The notes under the pieces are model-generated. The model worked only from the letters and a program-made list of their open reading frames with translations. It was not told the origin of the DNA and searched no databases. Positions 23,427-25,273 of a stretch of 25,273 bases of DNA are shown here, one piece after another. The stretch is taken from assembly GCA_030731695.1 (NCBI GenBank), contig JANQTK010000364.1, positions 1-25,273 on the forward strand. Reading direction: 5' to 3'. Each line of letters opens with the position of its first letter. The stretch's first letter is position 1. This stretch comes from Polaribacter sp. (GTDB lineage Bacteria; Bacteroidota; Bacteroidia; Flavobacteriales; Flavobacteriaceae). The position numbers were made by a program, and so were the translations under genes.

Positions 23427-25116
23427 ATTGAGTTGTTTTTTGTAAAAATTGAAATAAAACAGCTATCGTCATCACCAAAATGCATCCTAATAAATTGAGC
23501 CATAAATAAGGTAACCAATCCAAATACCAAACACTAATTATCAATATTTGAGTAATAATTGCCGCAATAAAAACAGCATTTCCTTTTACATATTTGATAA
23601 AAAACGCGAGCAAGAAAATTCCCAAAACATTTCCATAAAAAATAGAGCCAATAATATTGACCAATTGAATTAAATTATCAAACAAATTGGCCACACACGC
23701 CACTGAAATCGCAATAATTCCCCACAAAAGTGTAAACCATTTAGATGCTTTAACATAATGCATTTCACTTTTTTCGATTGTATTACTTCTTTTATACAAA
23801 TCCATGGCAGTTGTACTTGCCAAAGCATTCAACTCTGAAGCAGTTGAAGACATAGCTGCTGATAAAATCACTGCCAATAACAAACCTATCAAACCTTTTG
23901 GTAAGTTGTTTAAAATGAAGTGAATAAATACATAATCCTTGTCATTAGATTCTATTTTTTCAAGCGGATTTTCTAAATTGATTTTATCAATAATTTCTTT
24001 AGAGGCTTCTTTTAAAGTAGCATCTTTAGCATTCAACAATTGAATTTCAGCAACTTCATGCTGCTGAATTCCGTCAATTAATAATGCTTTTTTGGTATTT
24101 TCAATGTATATATGTTCAGCTGTTAATTTTTGATAATCAGTATTATAACTTGAATTTTGAACAACAGCATTTGCTTTTGGATTGAAGTTTAAAGGTGACG
24201 CATTGAATTGATAAAATACAAAAACCATCACTCCTACTAACAAAATAAAAAATTGCATGGGCACTTTTAACAATCCGTTAAAAACCATTCCTAACTGACT
24301 TTCTCTAACAGATTTTCCTGATAAATAACGCTGCACTTGACTTTGATCCGTTCCAAAATAGGAAAGCATTAAAAAAGTTCCGCCAATAAAACCCGACCAA
24401 ACTGTGTATCTATTATTCAAATCAAACGAAAAATCAAGAATTTCCATTTTGCCAGAAGCTCCTGCAATTTCAAGTGCTTTTGTAAAAGTAATATCTTGAG
24501 GAAGTTGATTTACAATCATCCAAAAAGCAATAAACATCCCTAAGAAAATGATAATCATTTGTTGTTTTTGAGTAACATTTACCGCTTTTGTACCTCCTGA
24601 AACTGTATAAATAATGACTAAAAATCCAATGATGATATTAAGGGAAAGTAAATCCCAACCCAACACTGCACTCAAAATTATAGCAGGAGCAAAAATGGTA
24701 ATTCCTGCTGAAAGTCCTCTTTGAATCAAAAATAAAATGGCTGTGAGCGTTCTTGTTTTTACATCAAATCTACCTTCCAAAAACTCATATGCTGTATACA
24801 CTTTAAGCCTATGGTACATAGGAATAAAAACAACACAAATGATGATCATGGCGATTGGCAATCCAAAATAAAACTGCACAAAACCCATTCCACTATGAAA
24901 AGCTTGTCCTGGAGTGGATAAAAAAGTGATTGCACTTGCTTGAGTTGCCATTACAGAAAGCCCAATTGTCCACCATTTTGTATCATTTCCTCCTTTGATA
25001 TAATCTTGAACATTGGTGTTTTTTCTGGTTACATACGTACCATAAACAACAATAAAAATCAGTGTTATTGAGAGAATAATCCAATCAATTGCGTGTAATT
25101 TACTTTGGATTTCCAT
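23413..25116 (-). CDS. Sodium:solute symporter (SSS family), substrate unknown
   Basis: This 567-residue inner-membrane transporter has about 13 hydrophobic helices. Landmarks are IVVYGTYVTRKNTNVQDYIK, TKWWTIGLSVMATQASAITF, LSTPGQAFHSGMGF, VYTAYEFLEGRFDVKTRTL, YTVSGGTKAVNVTQKQQMII, YFGTDQSQVQRYLSGKS and LSAAMSSTASELNALAS. A polar stretch at about 305-395 with low hydrophobicity is an insertion seen in Bacteroidota SSS members. It is preceded by a 35-aa membrane peptide gene 3 bases away and overlaps the downstream oxidoreductase gene by 14 bases. The oxidoreductase context suggests a sugar or polyol substrate (inference). It is distinct from the acetate-type symporter at 5877. Confidence 0.92.
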   Translation of the reverse strand: MEIQSKLHAIDWIILSITLIFIVVYGTYVTRKNTNVQDYIKGGNDTKWWTIGLSVMATQASAITFLSTPGQAFHSGMGFVQFYFGLPIAMIIICVVFIPMYHRLKVYTAYEFLEGRFDVKTRTLTAILFLIQRGLSAGITIFAPAIILSAVLGWDLLSLNIIIGFLVIIYTVSGGTKAVNVTQKQQMIIIFLGMFIAFWMIVNQLPQDITFTKALEIAGASGKMEILDFSFDLNNRYTVWSGFIGGTFLMLSYFGTDQSQVQRYLSGKSVRESQLGMVFNGLLKVPMQFFILLVGVMVFVFYQFNASPLNFNPKANAVVQNSSYNTDYQKLTAEHIYIENTKKALLIDGIQQHEVAEIQLLNAKDATLKEASKEIIDKINLENPLEKIESNDKDYVFIHFILNNLPKGLIGLLLAVILSAAMSSTASELNALASTTAMDLYKRSNTIEKSEMHYVKASKWFTLLWGIIAISVACVANLFDNLIQLVNIIGSIFYGNVLGIFLLAFFIKYVKGNAVFIAAIITQILIISVWYLDWLPYLWLNLLGCILVMTIAVLFQFLQKTTQYVNN

Positions 25117-25119
25117 GTG

Positions 25120-25227
25120 CTAGATTGTAAAAAGTTGCATCATAAAATAGCATATAAGAATATATATTAAATTGACTACAAGTACAATTGCATATTCTTT
25201 ATTTCCTATATTTTTTGGTTGATTCAT
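25120..25227 (-). CDS. Single-helix membrane peptide (35 aa) preceding the SSS symporter
   Basis: A short frame from ATG 25227-25225 to TAG encodes 35 residues: MNQPKNIGNKEY, then a hydrophobic helix at about 11-32 (AIVLVVNLIYILICYFMM), and QLFTI. It ends 3 bases before the symporter ATG. Position, the strongly hydrophobic core and tight spacing favour a real small gene over chance, but at this length the evidence is modest. It could be a small subunit of the symporter, matching the other two SSS genes in the window. Confidence 0.5.
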   Translation of the reverse strand: MNQPKNIGNKEYAIVLVVNLIYILICYFMMQLFTI

Positions 25228-25244
25228 TTTTTTAGTATTCAAAA

Positions 25245-25273
25245 CTAGTTTTTATCTTCATTTTGTTCTTCTA
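25245..25273 (-). CDS. Possible C-terminal tail of an upstream gene, cut by window edge
   Basis: Reading leftward from the edge, one frame gives EEQNEDKN followed by TAG at 25247-25245, a charged tail typical of a protein end. It lies 17 bases before the 35-aa gene on the same strand, which fits an operon. Only 29 bases are visible, so this is weak; the other two frames also reach stops quickly. Confidence 0.25.

Overview
The window is A+T-rich DNA from a member of the Bacteroidota, most probably a marine or aquatic Flavobacteriaceae (Polaribacter/Tenacibaculum-like; the genus is inference). Supporting evidence is the gliding-motility pair gldF-gldG, a large secreted protein with a type IX secretion type-B C-terminal domain, several TAnnTTTG-type -7 promoter elements, the absence of purine-rich ribosome binding sites, and flavobacterial family types (DUF2911, DUF4212, STAC-type symporter-kinase). 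No rRNA, tRNA, CRISPR array or intact mobile element was seen. There is no gene-free stretch longer than about 180 bases.

Region 1 (1-9719, all minus strand, transcribed right to left) is a compact set of genes for short-chain fatty acid use. In transcription order it has a small transposase-derived zinc-ribbon/HTH protein, an outer-membrane porin, a DUF4212 small subunit with its sodium/acetate-type symporter, a 64-aa membrane protein, a symporter-STAC-histidine kinase fusion, a receiver-only response regulator, a 75-aa membrane protein, a propionyl-CoA synthetase-type ligase and an acetyl-CoA synthetase that runs off the left edge. Read together, the genes could let acetate or propionate in through the outer membrane, carry it across the inner membrane, sense it, and activate it to the CoA thioester. 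The receiver protein has no DNA-binding domain, so the signal output is an open question; the zinc-ribbon/HTH protein is the only DNA-binding candidate in the cluster.

Region 2 (9797-11419, plus strand) has a TauE/SafE-type permease divergent from the HTH gene and a secreted fasciclin-domain protein. It closes with a strong palindromic terminator.

Region 3 (11422-16891, minus strand) has phoH, a large T9SS-secreted surface protein with three domain repeats, purC, and two uncharacterised small genes coupled to purC. Region 4 (17020-20626, plus strand), divergent from phoH, carries an S-adenosylmethionine hydroxide adenosyltransferase-family gene, a small ABM-domain protein, and gldF-gldG, which encode membrane parts of the gliding-motility ABC transporter.

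Region 5 (20648-25273) has an NAD(P)-binding epimerase-like protein (minus), a DUF2911 protein (plus), a perfect bidirectional terminator, and a minus-strand operon of a 35-aa membrane peptide, a second sodium:solute symporter and a Gfo/Idh/MocA oxidoreductase.

A recurring theme is that all three SSS-fold proteins in the window are directly preceded, in the same transcription unit, by a tiny membrane protein.
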